Shown: piece after piece, positions 61,101 to 64,000 of the stretch
Layout: each line of letters begins with the position of its first letter
Numbering within the stretch: position 1 is the stretch's first letter
Assembly: GCF_037038585.1 (NCBI RefSeq)
Contig: NC_092520.1
Span: 122,792,001-122,856,000, forward strand
Origin: Patagioenas fasciata
Lineage: Eukaryota > Chordata > Aves > Columbiformes > Columbidae
Length of the DNA: 64,000 nt
Direction: 5' to 3'
The notes under the pieces: model-generated
The model's database searches: none
What the model was told of the DNA's origin: nothing
The model's input: only the letters and a program-made list of their open reading frames with translations
Position numbers and translations under genes: made by a program

Positions 61101-64000
61101 TAGTTACAAAAGATGACTGGATTTTCAGAGCATTTTCTTTAAACATATGTGTAATCATGATTTAATAATACAAGATGAAGTCGGAATGTGAAGTCTCTAA
61201 ACCCATGTGTAGTTTCTGGAATCTGTTTTTCTGTTGTAGGTGTTCATGGTCATACAGAGTCATTACAGCCTGAATCTTCCAAAACAATATGGAATAAAAT
61301 GTTTTCTTAGGTGGTTATTTGAGATTGAAGACATATGGAAAACAAAAATCAAAATTTCTGTGCTTGAGAATTAAGAGACCATTGGAAGATAAGTGTCCAG
61401 CTGATGCATCTCACCAGATGTTTCTAAGAATTGCTGACCTGGCATTTCTTCCTATTTGTGAAGTTCGCTGTCCATTGAAACCACTTTCATGTTGGGAAGA
61501 GCAAGTCTGCTGTTCCCAACTTTTACAAGCAAAAGAACAAGGTGTCTATAACTACTTTGTAGGTTTGAAGAAATTTGAAAGATGGTACCTAACAGAAACC
61601 CCTCTCAGTCTAAACATTTGAAAGAACTTCATGAATTTCAATTTGTTATACTACATGTAGAATTTGAAATTCTTTCATGAGATTCCTTGAAGGCTAGAGT
61701 TATTGAGAGATTCTTGTGTGAGTGAAATACAAATGATAAAGGGCAGAGAAAATGGTTGCTTTTTGGTATGAGGGTAGAGGGAATACTTTTATTATTAAAA
61801 GGATGAATTTCTAAATTTACTTGATTTGAAAACAGACCTTATCAGCAAGCTGGCAAATGTGTATAGCTTGCTTTGTTGCACGTGAAGTGGATATAGTTTT
61901 ATCAATTAGCTTGAAATTGCATTTTCTCTTCAGAATCTTTTGTCATAACAGTAAGTTTTATCAAAATGCTACAAGTTACACCTAGCATTTCTGTAATTGT
62001 CCACATGGCTGCATAACTGTACTAGATGTTGTGTTACATTGTTCGTTACTGACTGAAATAAACACAAGGTGAGTCTGATCTAAAGTAACAAGGTAATACC
62101 ATGAGGGGTAAATACTACTCCATCTGCTCGTGCCATGGCATCAGCTTATGGCTTTCCAGTATGATCCGACTTCCTAAAATAAGGACTACCTGCTTGGCTT
62201 ACATTAATAGGTGGTATCTTGAGTCACTGCTAGAAAAATAATTCTTGGGTTTATACTCCAAAGCTAAGAAGTAAAATTTAGTAACACACTAGAGAAGATA
62301 GTGTTTCCTGGATTTATTTTAGTATACAAAAACAAATATGGGGGTGTATGACTCAACTGTTGTCTGTCTTGCTCTGTAAGGATGAAGGTACAAAAATGTA
62401 TGTCTTTGAGTGTTTGTTCTTCTGATTTTGAGATTAATACATTTTCACACCTTTTGTGACATGCTTAAATTTGAAAGTACTTGCTTTTGACTCTTACGGT
62501 GAACTTCAAGTCAATAATTGTTAAGTTGCCTTTATATTTTGTTTAAAAAAAACCCCAACAAACAAAACTAAAACAACACCACCACCACAAACAAACAAAA
62601 CCCACAAAAACCCCCTTTGGTTATGCCAGAGTTTCATTTTACTGCTCTTTTGACCTTTGGGATCCATATTTGATCTCCATACACCATTTTAAAATTTAGC
62701 CACAGAAATGTTGCTCACATGAGTACTAGTAGCAGAAAGTGATCTCTTCAATTTCTTTGAAGCTTATTTTTCTGAGAAGGTATAGCTTATAATTTTTAAC
62801 CCTGTATTTTCTCTTGTAATGATTTGAGGTGTTTTAGTGTTTCTTTTTTTAGCATCCCAAAAAAATATGCTTTATATATGTTAATGACTCAGATTTTGAG
62901 AGTACTGTTGAAAGTCGTGTGTTATTTATTTGACTGGCGTTTTTCAGGTTTTTAAATGTGTGACATTGCTAGTTATGTGAAAACTTGTAAAGGGCAAACC
63001 ATACCTTACAGTAAGTAAATTTACCTCCCTATCAAAGAATACCGTAGCTACTTGAAAAGGCTTAAATTTGGAAATAAACCTTTCATTGTGTTCTCTATTT
63101 ACTGGGTCTTTTTTCCATGCTTGGCTGGTGAAAACAAGCATGTTCAATTTGCTGATTAGCAGTTTAATATTGTCCTGCTTGAGATTTAAGTGAAGTACAG
63201 ATTTAAAAGGAAATCCTTGCAAAACAACTGTGGCAAGCACCAGGTCGTGCTCACTCCCAAGCTCACTGCCAAGTGTGAGCATTCCCTTCTGCTGCAGATT
63301 ACCTGTCCCCAAAGCAGGGTGTTTGGGGTGAGCTGGTGACACTCTTTCCTTTGAAACCTGAAAAGCCACTGTCATGCAAGGCTGGGCTCTGGGATAAGTA
63401 GCGCATTTGGCTGTTTTCAGAATTGGGAGAGTTCACAACAGTAGTTGATTTACAACCTCTTTATTTGCAGATCGGTAGGCTGAAGGAGTCAGTCTTCAAT
63501 GCTCTTATCAATTAACATTATAAAGTCTAATTCACATACTCGCCTTTCTCTTAGTATGGACTTCTCTTCAGCTTTCGTGCCTGCTGTCCTTGTAGCTTTA
63601 ACCTGAGAAATTTTCTCCATGTTTTAGAAGTCCAATTAAGGAGTTAGTATTTTAAAAAAGGAAACATTGCACAAATGTACAAATATATTGTATACTTTTC
63701 TTTATTTTTGTAACATTTTTCTCCTTCTGTGGAACTTCTCATTTTGCACTCTCAAACTTCTTTATTGATGCTTCTCCTGTTTTTAACACCTTGTCTCGAA
63801 GTTTAGCTCTTGTTTGAAAAGAAGCGTTTGAATTTTGATGGAAAAAATATATCAAGGTTGTAACTTATAAAGTAGCTGCAGGCTTTTATACCTAAAAAGA
63901 AGAATCTCCATTGACTGATGATTCTGTCTGATTGCCTTGCTGTGTGGACTTTTTCAAATTAGAAAAGGCACATTTATGGCAGTATATCATGCAAAAATCA
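58129..64000 (+). other. ZNF654 intron 1 (continues past the window)
   Basis: The first about 570 bases are still CpG-island DNA. The rest is AT-rich with T/G-rich tracts at about 60335-60428 and an A/C-rich tract at about 62543-62625. I looked for the next ZNF654 exon and did not find it. Two open frames, 61319-61621 (plus) and 62944-63375 (minus), are not recognised and lack supporting splice logic for this gene. Confidence 0.65.

Noticed and set aside
61319-61621. 100-codon plus-strand frame considered as the next ZNF654 exon
   Set aside because: Does not resemble the expected 'VVEDYAG...' start of human exon 2 and lacks a phase 0 acceptor leading into it.
62944-63375. 143-codon minus-strand frame inside ZNF654 intron 1
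   Set aside because: I compared it mentally with likely neighbours (C3orf38, ZNF654) and found no match; antisense in an intron with no splice or promoter support. A protein search could reopen it.

Overview
This is a stretch of vertebrate, almost certainly bird, nuclear DNA. It contains several CR1 LINE 3' ends of the avian type: a 'ggactagatgat...ggtcccttcc' end followed by short tandem tails. The host genes have introns, and one promoter lies in a CpG island. The CR1 tails ('...aactgaactattctattctatt' and 'gtgattctgtgat') suggest Neoaves, but the species cannot be fixed from this window. There are no bacterial or phage features, and I recognise no retroviral element.

Three host genes are recognisable. 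(1) BTLA, minus strand, coding span 30659-44268, is an inhibitory immune receptor in six coding exons. I reconstructed it exon by exon to an intact 316-residue protein with a signal peptide, one Ig domain, a membrane segment, and a tail carrying a YDN motif, an ITIM and an ITSM. (2) CGGBP1, minus strand, 54135-54638, is an intact single-exon 167-residue BED-finger DNA-binding protein. (3) ZNF654, plus strand, has its first coding exon at 57997-58128; the rest lies beyond the window. CGGBP1 and ZNF654 are head to head across a CpG island (about 56560-58700) rich in CCAAT boxes, consistent with a shared bidirectional promoter.

Layout: 1-30.6 kb is gene-poor DNA downstream of BTLA. It holds a CR1 3' fragment (6.4 kb), a 2.8-kb truncated CR1 with recognisable endonuclease and reverse-transcriptase remains (9.0-11.8 kb), an old CR1/L3-like remnant (22.8-23.1 kb), and two long purine/pyrimidine microsatellites in opposite orientation (17.05-17.49 and 19.67-20.10 kb). 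BTLA fills 30.7-44.3 kb; its 8.9-kb first intron carries a TA-flanked terminal-inverted-repeat element. The 44.3-54.1 kb stretch separates BTLA's 5' end from CGGBP1 and probably includes CGGBP1's long 3' UTR. From 58.1 kb to the end is ZNF654 intron 1.

The most notable points are as follows. An avian BTLA tail gains a YxxM motif absent from the human protein as I recall it. BTLA sits next to CGGBP1/ZNF654, which in human lie on opposite arms of chromosome 3. BTLA has a tiny upstream ORF overlapping its start codon. A mariner-like MITE, unusual for a bird, lies in the BTLA intron. The CGGBP1/ZNF654 promoter contains a perfect DR1 nuclear-receptor motif and a minus-strand TATA box.
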